A stretch of DNA of 64,000 bases from Streptomyces nanshensis (GCF_001751255.1 NZ_LJGW01000111.1:1-64000), one strand, 5' to 3'. Positions 55,554 to 63,824 are shown, counted from the stretch's first letter. The notes: a model not told the origin generated them from the letters alone. Translations and numbers: made by a program.

Positions 55554-56747
55554 TCACAGGGGATCGGCATCCCCGAGGAGGGGGTCCGGGATGGAGGCCC
55601 AGGACTCCTGCCCCCGGGACAGTTCTTCGTCGGTGAGCAGGGTCGCGTCCAGCACCGCATGGATCCGTCGGTGATCGAGATCGACGCCTGTGAAGGTGAT
55701 CTCGTTGCGTCGCTCACCGTAGTAGTCGTCCCAGAACCAGGAGGCGAGTGTGCGCCGCTGCGGCGAGGCCGCCTCCCAGGCGCCTGCGGCCCCTGCCTCC
55801 AGCCAGCCGCCCGCTTCTCTCAACTCCAGGTGTGCGCCCGCGGAATGCCAGATCACGACGGAGTCGGGGCGGCTCGCCAGCCACAGATGCCCGCGGCTTC
55901 GTACGACGCCGAACATGACGTCTGCCAGCGCGCCGGAAAGCCTCTCAGCGTGTACGGGGCGGCGGGCTCGCCACAGTACGGTGCGCACTCCGTTGTCGAG
56001 GCCACGGTGCACGAGCGCTGCGGTCACCGGCTCCAGCCGCGCCCGCCGCTCGTCGGCGGCTTCGGGTGGCAGGCGCCGGACGAACGACGAGCGGAGTTCC
56101 GTCCCGGGTACGCCGTCGCGGGGGCACTGCGTCAGGAGGGCTCGTGCGTTGAGGTGTGAGGTCAACGAGGCGACGCCCGAAGCCTGGGAGTCGTCGCTGT
56201 TGTCCGTCGCGGACCGCACCACCAGGGCGTCGGCCGCCTCGACTTGACGGGCGGCGGCCTCGGCGACAGTGAGGGGATCGCCGTGCTCCGACCCGTTCCA
56301 CTGCTGTACGGCCCTGTGGATACAGCCCATGTCCGCCAAGAACGAGGCCGGATCGATCCCCACGACGACAGGCGCCGGATCGAAATGGTCCGCCAACGAG
56401 CTGCCACCCGTCGGCACCCGCCACAGCTCCGCCAAGAGAGGCAGGACGTCGAGATTCTGCGGGAGGGCAAGAATGACGTGAGGGTGTCGGTCAGCGTGAC
56501 GGATGGAGAGAAGCGCCTGGCGCAGGATCACCACGGGATCACCTGTAGCCCCAAGTGAAGCCGTATTCCGCAGCGTCGGGTCGACGCCGGAGAGAAGACT
56601 CTGGACCACCGGATACTTCTCGTCCCTGCTCTCGACGGAGACCGCCAGGACGACGGCGTCCGGGGCCGCGGCGAGCATCTGGTCGACGACGGCGCCCCGC
56701 GCGGCAGGGGTGTTCCCCGCCGCCACGCTCAACAGACACTTGGTCAC
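55554..56747 (-). CDS. CobW/COG0523-like protein lacking the GTPase P-loop
   Basis: About 397 residues. The C-terminal CobW_C domain is clear (TVLWRARRPVHAERL, RSRGHLWLASRPD, QRRTLASWFWDDYYGERRNEITFTG, at about 250-375). The N-terminal part follows the CobW fold but where GxxGxGKTT is expected it reads SVAAGNTPAARGAV, and the metal-binding CxCC of the family is absent (TASLGATGD instead). It probably binds a client or metal without hydrolysing GTP. COG0523 proteins with a P-loop serve zinc allocation, and Zur often controls them. GTG 56747 was chosen; ATG 56780 is possible. Confidence 0.72.
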   Translation of the reverse strand: MTKCLLSVAAGNTPAARGAVVDQMLAAAPDAVVLAVSVESRDEKYPVVQSLLSGVDPTLRNTASLGATGDPVVILRQALLSIRHADRHPHVILALPQNLDVLPLLAELWRVPTGGSSLADHFDPAPVVVGIDPASFLADMGCIHRAVQQWNGSEHGDPLTVAEAAARQVEAADALVVRSATDNSDDSQASGVASLTSHLNARALLTQCPRDGVPGTELRSSFVRRLPPEAADERRARLEPVTAALVHRGLDNGVRTVLWRARRPVHAERLSGALADVMFGVVRSRGHLWLASRPDSVVIWHSAGAHLELREAGGWLEAGAAGAWEAASPQRRTLASWFWDDYYGERRNEITFTGVDLDHRRIHAVLDATLLTDEELSRGQESWASIPDPLLGDADPL

Positions 56748-56760
56748 GGTGTCGCCCTGG

Positions 56761-57141
56761 TCAGTTGAGGTGGGCGACATGCTGCGGTGACGGGCCGGCA
56801 CGGAGGCCGGCAGGCACCGGGTCGTCGTCCGGCATGCCGGCCAGCAGCCACGCGGCGACCGCCTCCGCGTCCGCCTCGGTCGTGATCGGGCCGAGTCGCT
56901 TCACCACCCCGGTCGGCTCGCGATCCTCGCCGCACGGCTGGACGGCGGCGTGCAGTCCACGGGAGCGATGACAGCGCAGCAGTGCGCTCAGGCAGCGGGT
57001 GGCGACCATGACTCCGTGCGGACAGCGGCTGACTGCCTGGCGCAGCCGCTCCACCACCTGCTCATCGGCAGAATCCCGGCAGTCGGTGCAGACGACGAGT
57101 GTGAAGGGACGCTTCCCCGGGGCGGGTGCCGGGCCGTTCAT
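56761..57141 (-). CDS. Small Cys-rich ferredoxin-like/DUF1636-like metal-binding protein
   Basis: A 126-residue protein. It starts TLVVCTDCRDSAD and continues CPHGVMVATRCLSALLRC, giving Cys18, Cys21, Cys40, Cys50 and Cys57, consistent with a thioredoxin-like [2Fe-2S] or metal-binding fold. ATG 57141 has GAGG 7 bases upstream. It precedes the CobW-like gene with a 13-base gap, so both share a transcript, probably from the region with the Zur-like site at 57311. A zinc- or iron-sulfur-handling role is inferred from context. Confidence 0.65.
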   Translation of the reverse strand: MNGPAPAPGKRPFTLVVCTDCRDSADEQVVERLRQAVSRCPHGVMVATRCLSALLRCHRSRGLHAAVQPCGEDREPTGVVKRLGPITTEADAEAVAAWLLAGMPDDDPVPAGLRAGPSPQHVAHLN

Positions 57142-57310
57142 ACATCATCCTCGCGATCTTGACGGAAGTGCCGCCTGCTGGAGGCGGCAGGCCGGGCCCT
57201 CGGGCCCGGGTGCTGGTACGCATGGCGCCGGTTCATCCGTTGCTGTGGCCGAGTGGCGCTCGCCCGACGGCCGTTGTCCGCCGAGGGCCACGGGCACTAT
57301 TCTACAGAAA

Positions 57311-57325
57311 CGACATCCATTTTCA
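57311..57325. promoter_or_regulatory. Weak Zur-like site between ferredoxin-like and Fur-family genes
   Basis: The minus strand reads TGAAAATGGATGTCG, 10 of 15 matches with a good left half. It is the only such site in the 349-base gap between the two divergent genes, and I see nothing else notable in that gap. Confidence 0.45.
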
Positions 57326-57490
57326 TTAGGGGAGTCCGCGCCGTGGGGTCGCCTGCCTCGCGGACGGATGCGATCCGGCGGCCGCTCTCTGCGAGAACAC
57401 CGCGTTCACCTGGACCCGCAGCCTTCGTCCTCCGGCTTCCTCACCGACGTCCGGCCCCCTCATCCCGACACGAGGAGGGCTGCGTCCGCC

Positions 57491-57907
57491 GTGAGTGAGA
57501 CCCGAGGCACGACACCGCTGGGCGCGCGCCGCACCCGGCAACGTCTGGACATCCTTCAACACCTTTCAGCCGCCCCCGACTTCATCTCGGCCCAGGGTCT
57601 GCACGCACGCCTCGCGCAGACCGGGACGCTCGTGGGGCTGAGTACGGTCTACCGCGCCCTGAGAGACCTGGAGAGAGCCGAGCAGGTCGACGTCATACGG
57701 AGCGAAGCCTCCGGTGAGCGCCTCTACAGGAGACGCTCCACCTCCGAGCACCAGCACTATGTGATCTGCCGCCGGTGCGGACGCAGCGAAGCCGTCGACA
57801 CGGACATCGTCGAACGCTGGGCCGCCCACCTCGACCAGCTCACCGGCTTCTCCAACGTGACGCACACGCTGGAACTCAGCGGTGAATGCATGGACTGCCA
57901 CCTCTGA
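57491..57907 (+). CDS. Fur-family regulator, probably Zur-like
   Basis: A 138-residue metal-dependent repressor. A winged helix (about 12-80) includes LVGLSTVYRALRDLERA and VDVIRS. The dimer/metal part carries HQHYVICRRCGRSEAVD and the C-terminal ELSGECMDCHL, giving two CxxC pairs for structural zinc. With eight Zur-like sites and two zinc-handling systems nearby, Zur is the best guess over Fur or Nur. GTG 57491 has a GGAGGG-like site about 11 bases upstream; the frame stays open further upstream, so the start is not certain. Confidence 0.8.
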   Translation: MSETRGTTPLGARRTRQRLDILQHLSAAPDFISAQGLHARLAQTGTLVGLSTVYRALRDLERAEQVDVIRSEASGERLYRRRSTSEHQHYVICRRCGRSEAVDTDIVERWAAHLDQLTGFSNVTHTLELSGECMDCHL

Positions 57908-58035
57908 GATGCCGGCACGCTGACGCCGTCGGCACCCAGGAATCCCGCTCTCCGCATCTCCTCCAGCCCCGCCCCGAGACGGTTGCGAGCCGCACGCCAA
58001 GTCCCTTGCCGCAAAGGGACCTTGGAGGGCTGTAA

Positions 58036-58050
58036 CGACAATCGTTGCCA
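58036..58050. promoter_or_regulatory. Zur-like site upstream of the FecB-like gene
   Basis: The plus strand reads CGACAATCGTTGCCA; its complement TGGCAACGATTGTCG is close to the sites at 21490 and 46876 (TGGAAACGATTATCA). It also contains the dyad AACGA-CAA-TCGTT. It lies 53 bases before ATG 58104. Confidence 0.55.
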
Positions 58051-58103
58051 GATACAGTTGCGTTGACTGCCCAGTTGCACCTGACAGGTGATAGAGGAGG
58101 ACC

Positions 58104-59105
58104 ATGCCCAAGGGCATAGGCATCGCGATCGTGCTCGCACTGGCCCTGGGGGTGACGGGGTGTTCGGGTGCGCCTCGCCCCTCAGCCGGCAAGCAGAAGG
58201 CGAACACGGTCGTACGGAGCTGCGGGCAGTCGCTTTCGGTGTCCGAAGCGCCGCACCGGGCCGTCACCCTCGACCAGTCCTCGACGGAGACCCTGCTCGC
58301 GCTCGGCCTTGCCGACCGTATGGCGGGGACCTCCTATCTGAAGACGAGCATCGCGCCCCGCTACCGGACCGACTACAAGAAGGTGCCGGTACTCAGCCCC
58401 AAGACCCTCACCAGCGAGCAGCTCCGAGCGGCCAACCCCGATCTGGCAGTTGCTTCCTTCGCCGAGCTGTACGGCAAGGACCGGGTCGGCACCCGCAAGG
58501 AGTTGGCGGACTCGGGTCTTCCTTCATACGTGAGCGCGGTGGACTGCCCTCACCGCAGCAAGCCGGGCATGACTCCCTTCGACCTTCTCTTCCAGGACTA
58601 CGAGAACCTCGGGCGCATGTTCCACGCGGAGCGCCGCGCTCAGAAACTGATCGACAGCCAGAGGAAGAGCGTCCAACGGGCGCAGTCCGTACGGAAGAAG
58701 ATCCGCAACAAGCCGTCCGTCGTCTGGATCTACTCGGTGTTCGACGGTGCCCCGTATGTCGCGGGCAAGGGAGGACTGCCGAGCGAGATGAGCAGGCTCG
58801 TGGGCGCCGAGAACGCCTTCGACGACGTCGACGAACAGTGGCCCGAGGTGTCGTGGGAGGCGGTGGCGGACCGCGACCCTGACCTGATCGTGCTCGGTGA
58901 CCTTCCCGAACTGGGACAGCCTGGTGACAGCGCCCGCGACAAGCTGCGCATGCTCCGCAAGGACCCGCTGACCTCAAAGCTGTCGGCCGTACGGAAGAAG
59001 CGGGTGCTGACCGTCCCCGGTATCGAGATGGATCCGTCGGTGCGCAGCGTCCATACGCTCGGCCTGCTCGCGGAGGAGACGAAGGACCGCGGGTATGCCC
59101 GCTGA
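58104..59105 (+). CDS. FecB/FepB-type metallophore-binding lipoprotein
   Basis: A 333-residue class III binding protein. Strong ribosome site (GGAGGA), signal peptide, lipobox VTGC with Cys20. The core shows VVRSCGQSLSVSEAPHRAVTLDQSSTETLLALGLADRMAG (by position) and the long central helix region of siderophore or cobalamin binding proteins. It should capture a metal-chelate outside the cell for the following permease and ATPase. A Zur-like site upstream suggests a zinc-metallophore rather than an iron-siderophore. Confidence 0.85.
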   Translation: MPKGIGIAIVLALALGVTGCSGAPRPSAGKQKANTVVRSCGQSLSVSEAPHRAVTLDQSSTETLLALGLADRMAGTSYLKTSIAPRYRTDYKKVPVLSPKTLTSEQLRAANPDLAVASFAELYGKDRVGTRKELADSGLPSYVSAVDCPHRSKPGMTPFDLLFQDYENLGRMFHAERRAQKLIDSQRKSVQRAQSVRKKIRNKPSVVWIYSVFDGAPYVAGKGGLPSEMSRLVGAENAFDDVDEQWPEVSWEAVADRDPDLIVLGDLPELGQPGDSARDKLRMLRKDPLTSKLSAVRKKRVLTVPGIEMDPSVRSVHTLGLLAEETKDRGYAR

Positions 59106-60267
59106 CCCCGTCGAACAGGGGGCAGTCACACGGGAATCCGACGGCGCGCAGCAGAGCACGGACCTCACGGCATCGCCGCTCCACCCGTCCCACCGCGCGG
59201 CACCGGGCGCGACCGGTGCGTACCGGAAGCATCCGCCGGTACGCAGCGAGCGAGGCCCAGGGGCACTCCGGCCGGTCGTCTTCCTCGCCGGCTTCGCGCT
59301 CCTCGTCGCCTCGATGGCCGTCTCCGTACGCATCGGCATCAGCGACGTCGGATACGCCGACCTCGGCCGGGTACTGGGCAGCCGGCTCGGCCTGTCCCTC
59401 CGGCCACTGCCCCCGCTCGTCGACTCCCTCATCTGGGATCTACGCGTACCACGGGTGCTGCTCGCTGCCTTCGTCGGCGCGACGCTGGCGACCTGCGGAG
59501 CCACCCTGCAAGCGGTGACCGGCAACGCCCTGGCCGATCCCTATCTGCTGGGAGTCTCCTCGGGCGCCTCCAGCGGTGCGGTCTCCGTCGTCGTTCTGGG
59601 CGTCGGCGCCGGTTCTCTCGGGGTGACGGGCGGAGCCTTCGCCGGCGCACTCGCCTCCTTCGGACTGCTGATGCTGCTGCTACGCCGCAGCGGCCTGGAC
59701 TCCGTACGGATCCTGCTGACAGGCGTCGCCGTGGGGCAGTTGTTCATGGCTCTCACCTCGCTGATCGTCATGGCGTCCGGCGATGCGGAGACGACACGGG
59801 CCGTGGCCCACTGGCTGCTCGGCTCGATGGCGTCCGCACGGTGGGAGGGCGTGGCGATCTGCGCCACCGTCACGGCAGCGGGACTGTTCGTCCTGTGGTC
59901 GTGTTCCACCGCACTCGACGGCTTCGCCTTCGGCCAGGACACTGCCGCGTCGCTCGGGATCAACGTACGGGCGGTGCAGAACGTCCTGCTCATGGTGACC
60001 GCGCTGCTCACGGCGGTGGCCGTCGCGTTCGTCGGTGCCATCGGGTTCGTGGGGCTGATCGTTCCGCACTGCGTACGGTTCGCGGTCGGACCGCTGCACC
60101 GGTCTCTGCTGCCGTTCTCGGCGCTCGGCGGGGCGGTGTTCCTGGTGGCCACGGACGCCGTGGCGAGGGTCGCGTTCGCACCCAGGGAAGTGCCGGTCGG
60201 CGTCTTCACGGCTCTCCTCGGCGCCCCGGTCTTCGCCGTCATCCTGCGGAGGCGGGGAGGACTATGA
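59095..60267 (+). CDS. FecCD-type ABC permease
   Basis: A 390-residue permease with about ten spans, the FecCD/BtuC signature GATLATCGATLQAVTGNALADPYLLGVSSGA (by position) and the coupling GAIGFVGLIVPH. The N-terminus carries an unusual 55-residue Ser/Ala/Pro-rich tail before span 1. The start overlaps the binding-protein stop by 11 bases. Only one permease gene is present, so it probably acts as a homodimer. Confidence 0.87.
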   Translation: MPADPVEQGAVTRESDGAQQSTDLTASPLHPSHRAAPGATGAYRKHPPVRSERGPGALRPVVFLAGFALLVASMAVSVRIGISDVGYADLGRVLGSRLGLSLRPLPPLVDSLIWDLRVPRVLLAAFVGATLATCGATLQAVTGNALADPYLLGVSSGASSGAVSVVVLGVGAGSLGVTGGAFAGALASFGLLMLLLRRSGLDSVRILLTGVAVGQLFMALTSLIVMASGDAETTRAVAHWLLGSMASARWEGVAICATVTAAGLFVLWSCSTALDGFAFGQDTAASLGINVRAVQNVLLMVTALLTAVAVAFVGAIGFVGLIVPHCVRFAVGPLHRSLLPFSALGGAVFLVATDAVARVAFAPREVPVGVFTALLGAPVFAVILRRRGGL

Positions 60268-61232
60268 GGATCGACGTCGCACAGGTCGGCTGGACGGTCC
60301 GCGACAAGAACGTCCTCGAGGCGATCGACGTCACTGTCGCGTCCGGTGAGACGGTCGGACTCATCGGCCCCAACGGCTCAGGAAAGTCATCGCTGTTGCG
60401 GTGCGTCGCGGGGCTGCTCAAGCCGACGTACGGCGCCGTCCGGTACGACGGGCACGACATCCGCGCGTTCGGGCCGCGCCGGATCGCCCAGAACATCGCC
60501 TTCGTCGGCCAGACCTCCCACACCGCGGGAGAGTTGCGGGTCGCGGACGTGGTCGCTCTGGGACGCACGCCCTTCCGCGACCGGTGGCACGGCCTCGACG
60601 CCCGGGACAGCCTCGTGATCGACGCCGCCCTCGAACGCATGGGCCTGACCGGTCTCGCCGCCCGTACATGGCGGACGCTCTCCGGCGGAGAACAACAGCG
60701 CACCCACGTAGCCCGTGCGCTGGCCCAGCAGCCCTGGGGAATTCTGCTGGACGAACCGCTCAACCACCTGGACATCAGATACCAGTTGGAACTCATGGAG
60801 ATGCTGGCCGCCACCGACCAGACCGTTCTGATCGCCGTCCACGACCTGACCGTGGCGGCCCGGTTCTGCGACCGGCTCGTCCTGCTGAGCCAGGGCAGGG
60901 TCGCTGCGGCCGGACAGCCGCAAGACGTCCTCACGGCCGAGAACATGAGGAACGTGTTCGGAACCGAAACCGAAATCACCCGCGACGACCGAGGAGGACT
61001 CACGATCAGCCACCGAAGCGTCGCGAGGTCAGCCGGGTTCGGAAACGGTCTTCCTGGCTCCCCGTCGCCGGATCCGGTAACTGCCCGCGAATCGGCAGAC
61101 GACGTAGATTGCGAACGAGATGGTCGTGACGTAGGGGCTGATAGGAATGCTGCCGCCGAGAGCGAGCAGAATGCCGCCTTCGATGGAGACCGTCGCGAAG
61201 ACCACGCTGAGCACGGGCAGCAGCACCGGTGA
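60264..61232 (+). CDS. FecE-type ABC ATPase with a C-terminal extension antisense to znuB
   Basis: 322 residues. The first 255 form a normal FecE/FhuC-like ATPase: GPNGSGKSS, VGQTSHTAGELRVADVVALGRTP, signature LSGGEQQRTHVARALA, ILLDEPLNHLD, AVHDL. The usual stop around 61010 is missing, and the frame runs on for about 65 Asp/Glu/Arg-rich residues to 61232, overlapping the 3' end of the opposing znuB by 204 bases. The tail is probably fortuitous. ATG 60264 overlaps the permease stop. Confidence 0.83.
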   Translation: MRIDVAQVGWTVRDKNVLEAIDVTVASGETVGLIGPNGSGKSSLLRCVAGLLKPTYGAVRYDGHDIRAFGPRRIAQNIAFVGQTSHTAGELRVADVVALGRTPFRDRWHGLDARDSLVIDAALERMGLTGLAARTWRTLSGGEQQRTHVARALAQQPWGILLDEPLNHLDIRYQLELMEMLAATDQTVLIAVHDLTVAARFCDRLVLLSQGRVAAAGQPQDVLTAENMRNVFGTETEITRDDRGGLTISHRSVARSAGFGNGLPGSPSPDPVTARESADDVDCERDGRDVGADRNAAAESEQNAAFDGDRREDHAEHGQQHR

Positions 61233-61910
61233 CACCGTGATCCGGGTTGCTGCGGCCGCGGGGGTGACGACAAGAGTGAGGACCAGCAGCGCCCCGACGA
61301 TCTGCACCGACAGCGCGACGGCTAGTCCCAGGACCACCATGAAGGCGAAGGACAGTGCTCGTACCGGCACTCCTCGGGCCTCCGCCACCTCCGGGTCGGC
61401 GCTGGCGAACGTGAGCGGCCGCCACATGACCGCCAGCGCGACGAGCACCACGGCCGAGGTGCCGAGCAGCCAGGACGTCTGCGGAGTGTCGACGGCGACG
61501 ATCTGTCCGGTGAGGATGCCGAACTTGTTCGCGGCCCGGCCCTTGTACAAGGCGAGGAAGAGGACGCCCAGGCCGAGGCCGAAGGGCATGAGCGTGCCGA
61601 TGACGGAATTGCCGTCCCGGGCGCGAGAGCCGAATACGCCGATCGTTCCAGCCGCGATCAACGATCCGGCGATTGAGCCCGCCACGATGTTCGTCCCCAG
61701 CAACAGGGCCGCAGAGGCGCCGGCGAAGGACAGCTCGCTGATGCCGTGCACCGCGAACGGCAGGTCTCGCCTGATCACGAAGACGCCCACCAGCCCGCCG
61801 ATCAGACCGAGCGCGGCCCCGGCGATGAGAGAGTTGCGGACCAGGACGAGCAGCTCTCCGTAGTCGTCGAAGGTGAATATCTGCTGCCAGAGACCGTCGC
61901 CCGTCGTCAC
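61029..61910 (-). CDS. znuB: Zinc ABC transporter permease
   Basis: A 293-residue permease of the ABC-3 family with about eight or nine spans: LIGGLVGVFVIRRDLPFAVHGISELSFAGASAALLLG (by position) and VGALLVLTLVVTPAAAATR are typical ZnuB/AdcB features. GTG 61910 overlaps the znuC stop by 4 bases, so it is the last gene of the znuACB operon. It forms the membrane channel for Zn(II). The 3' end overlaps the FecE-like gene on the other strand. Confidence 0.88.
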   Translation of the reverse strand: MTTGDGLWQQIFTFDDYGELLVLVRNSLIAGAALGLIGGLVGVFVIRRDLPFAVHGISELSFAGASAALLLGTNIVAGSIAGSLIAAGTIGVFGSRARDGNSVIGTLMPFGLGLGVLFLALYKGRAANKFGILTGQIVAVDTPQTSWLLGTSAVVLVALAVMWRPLTFASADPEVAEARGVPVRALSFAFMVVLGLAVALSVQIVGALLVLTLVVTPAAAATRITVSPVLLPVLSVVFATVSIEGGILLALGGSIPISPYVTTISFAIYVVCRFAGSYRIRRRGARKTVSEPG

Positions 61911-62764
61911 GACCGCGCTCCGTCCGGCAGTTCCGGATGGTGCGCGGGATCCACTACTTCGTCCGGCGCTCCGACAACCATGATCCGGTCCCGGACTCTG
62001 ACCACATCGACCTGTGTTCCGTACAACTGCGACAGCGCGGCTGACGTCAGCACCTCCCCCGGTGTGCCGACCCGGTGACCGCCTCGGGCGAGATACAGCA
62101 CACGGTCGGCCAGTCCCAGCACAGGGTTGATCTCGTGGGTCACGAACACCACGGCCGTGCCGTGTGACCGGCGCCGGGCATCCACCAGCTCGGTCACGGC
62201 CCTCTGGTGATGCGGGTCGAGAGAGAGCAGCGGCTCGTCGCACAACAGGATCCGCGGGTCGGTCGCCAGGGCTTGTCCGATGCGCACGCGCTGCCGCTCT
62301 CCGCCGGAGAGCAGACCGACGGGGACATCCGCATAGGGGGCGGCCCCGACCGACTGGAGGGCTTCGTTCACCCGGCTACGAACGGTGCGCGTACGCGGTC
62401 GTGGTCCGAAGACGTGCCCGTCGATACCGAGCCGGACCAAGTCCCGGGCGCGGAGCGTCGCGTGGACAGGCAATGCCGTCTGCTGCGGGATGTAGCCGAT
62501 GTGCCGGCTGCCCTTGCGGGGCGTGCGGCCGAGGACCGTCAGCGTCCCGGCGGACAGTTGCCGCTGGCCCAACAGGGCTCGGACAAGGCTGGTCTTGCCG
62601 GATCCGTTGGGCCCCAGCACGGCCAGAAACTCCCCGGGCCGTACGTCGAGATCCAGCCCGCTCCACACGACGCGCTCGCCGTAGGAGAGGGCAGCGTCAC
62701 GCAGACTGATCACCGCGGCTCCGGCACCGCAGTCCTCCGTCAAGGCCCTTGCCGGGTGCCTCAC
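61907..62764 (-). CDS. znuC: Zinc ABC transporter ATPase
   Basis: A 285-residue ATPase: GPNGSGKTS, the ABC-3 type YIPQQTALPVHATLRARDLVRLG (by position), signature LSGGERQRVRIGQALA, LLCDEPLLSLD and VTHEI. The GTG start overlaps the znuA stop, and the first 18 residues are unconserved in type. It powers zinc import. Confidence 0.9.
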   Translation of the reverse strand: MRHPARALTEDCGAGAAVISLRDAALSYGERVVWSGLDLDVRPGEFLAVLGPNGSGKTSLVRALLGQRQLSAGTLTVLGRTPRKGSRHIGYIPQQTALPVHATLRARDLVRLGIDGHVFGPRPRTRTVRSRVNEALQSVGAAPYADVPVGLLSGGERQRVRIGQALATDPRILLCDEPLLSLDPHHQRAVTELVDARRRSHGTAVVFVTHEINPVLGLADRVLYLARGGHRVGTPGEVLTSAALSQLYGTQVDVVRVRDRIMVVGAPDEVVDPAHHPELPDGARS

Positions 62765-63699
62765 TTGGCCAACGCGCTCGCGAGCGCGTCGACGTTCGCG
62801 GTCATCCAGGCGACGTAGCCCTTGCCCTTCGGCAGGGTCTCGGTCACGGGGACGACGGGGATCCCCGCCTTCTTCGCCGCCTGCTCGACCTTCTCCGTCT
62901 GCGGGCCAGAGGTCTGCTCGTTGTAGACCAGGGCCTTGACCTTCTTGCCGGTGAACAGTTCCAGCGTTGACTGCAGGGTCTTCGGTGAGACGTCGTCCCC
63001 CTCCTCGATGGCCTCGCTGAAGTCGTCGGGGGTCTTGTTCTCCAGCCCGCTCGCCTCGGTGAGGTACAGGGGAACAGGCTCGGTGATGGCCACCGTCTCC
63101 CCCTCGTGGTCGGTCTTGATCTGCCCTTCCTTCGCCTCCAGCGGCTTCAGCTTCGCCTTGAAGGCCTTCGCGTTCTCGGTGAAGGTGGAGGCGTGGTCCG
63201 GATCCGCCTTGGACAGGGCGGCGGCCACGCGGTCTGCGAGCTTGCCGACCGTGGGGAGGTCGTACCAGACGTGCTCGTTCAACTCCCCGCCTGCCGGCGC
63301 CTTCTTACCGGAGACCTTGACTGCGTTGATCACCTCGGGGGACGCGTTGTCGCCGCTCTTGAGCATCCGGTCGATGAAGTCGTCGTAGCCGCCGCCGTTT
63401 TCGATGACGACCTTCGCCTTGGACAGGGCCAACTGGTTCTGGGTGCTGGCCTCGTAGGAGTGCGGATCCTGACCGGGGTCGCTGATGATCGAAGTGACCT
63501 TGACCCTTCCGGCACCTATCTGCTCGGCGATGTCGCCGTAGACGTTCGTGGAGGCCGCCACGGGGACGGTGGACGAGGAAGCGGCGCCCTTCGAGGAGCT
63601 GGAATCGCCTTCGGATTCCGACGAGTTGCCGCAACCGGCCAGCAAGGCCAAGGACGCGGCGGTGATCAGCGCGAGATGCCGGGACCGGGACGTACGCAT
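62761..63699 (-). CDS. znuA: Zinc-binding lipoprotein of the ZnuA/TroA type
   Basis: A 312-residue cluster A-I binding protein. ATG 63699 follows GGAGG at good spacing; lipobox LAGC with Cys23. Metal ligands expected for the family are visible at DPHSYEAS (His) and NEHVWYDL (His). Where ZnuA normally has a third His the sequence reads ITEPVPLYLTEASGL, and the usual His-rich loop is missing; a Ser/Glu/Asp-rich stretch follows the lipid Cys instead. Two Zur-like sites upstream support zinc as substrate. Confidence 0.85.
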   Translation of the reverse strand: MRTSRSRHLALITAASLALLAGCGNSSESEGDSSSSKGAASSSTVPVAASTNVYGDIAEQIGAGRVKVTSIISDPGQDPHSYEASTQNQLALSKAKVVIENGGGYDDFIDRMLKSGDNASPEVINAVKVSGKKAPAGGELNEHVWYDLPTVGKLADRVAAALSKADPDHASTFTENAKAFKAKLKPLEAKEGQIKTDHEGETVAITEPVPLYLTEASGLENKTPDDFSEAIEEGDDVSPKTLQSTLELFTGKKVKALVYNEQTSGPQTEKVEQAAKKAGIPVVPVTETLPKGKGYVAWMTANVDALASALAK

Positions 63700-63770
63700 G
63701 GTTTTCCTCCGCAACAAGACGGCATGTACGCCGAGCTGAGCCTTGCCTCGGCCTGAACAGTGAGGCTAGA

Positions 63771-63785
63771 TGAAAACGGATTTCA
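63771..63785. promoter_or_regulatory. Zur-like operator upstream of znuACB (proximal)
   Basis: TGAAA-ACGGA-TTTCA is a perfect 5+5 dyad, 72 bases upstream of the znuA start. Confidence 0.65.
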
Positions 63786-63809
63786 AGACCATCTTTGTTG
63801 CGCTCGCGG

Positions 63810-63824
63810 TGAAAATCGTTGCCG
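63810..63824. promoter_or_regulatory. Zur-like operator upstream of znuACB (distal)
   Basis: TGAAAATCGTTGCCG has a perfect left half and 11 of 15 matches. It lies 25 bases beyond the proximal site, so the pair could be bound together. No gene is seen between here and 63877. Confidence 0.5.
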
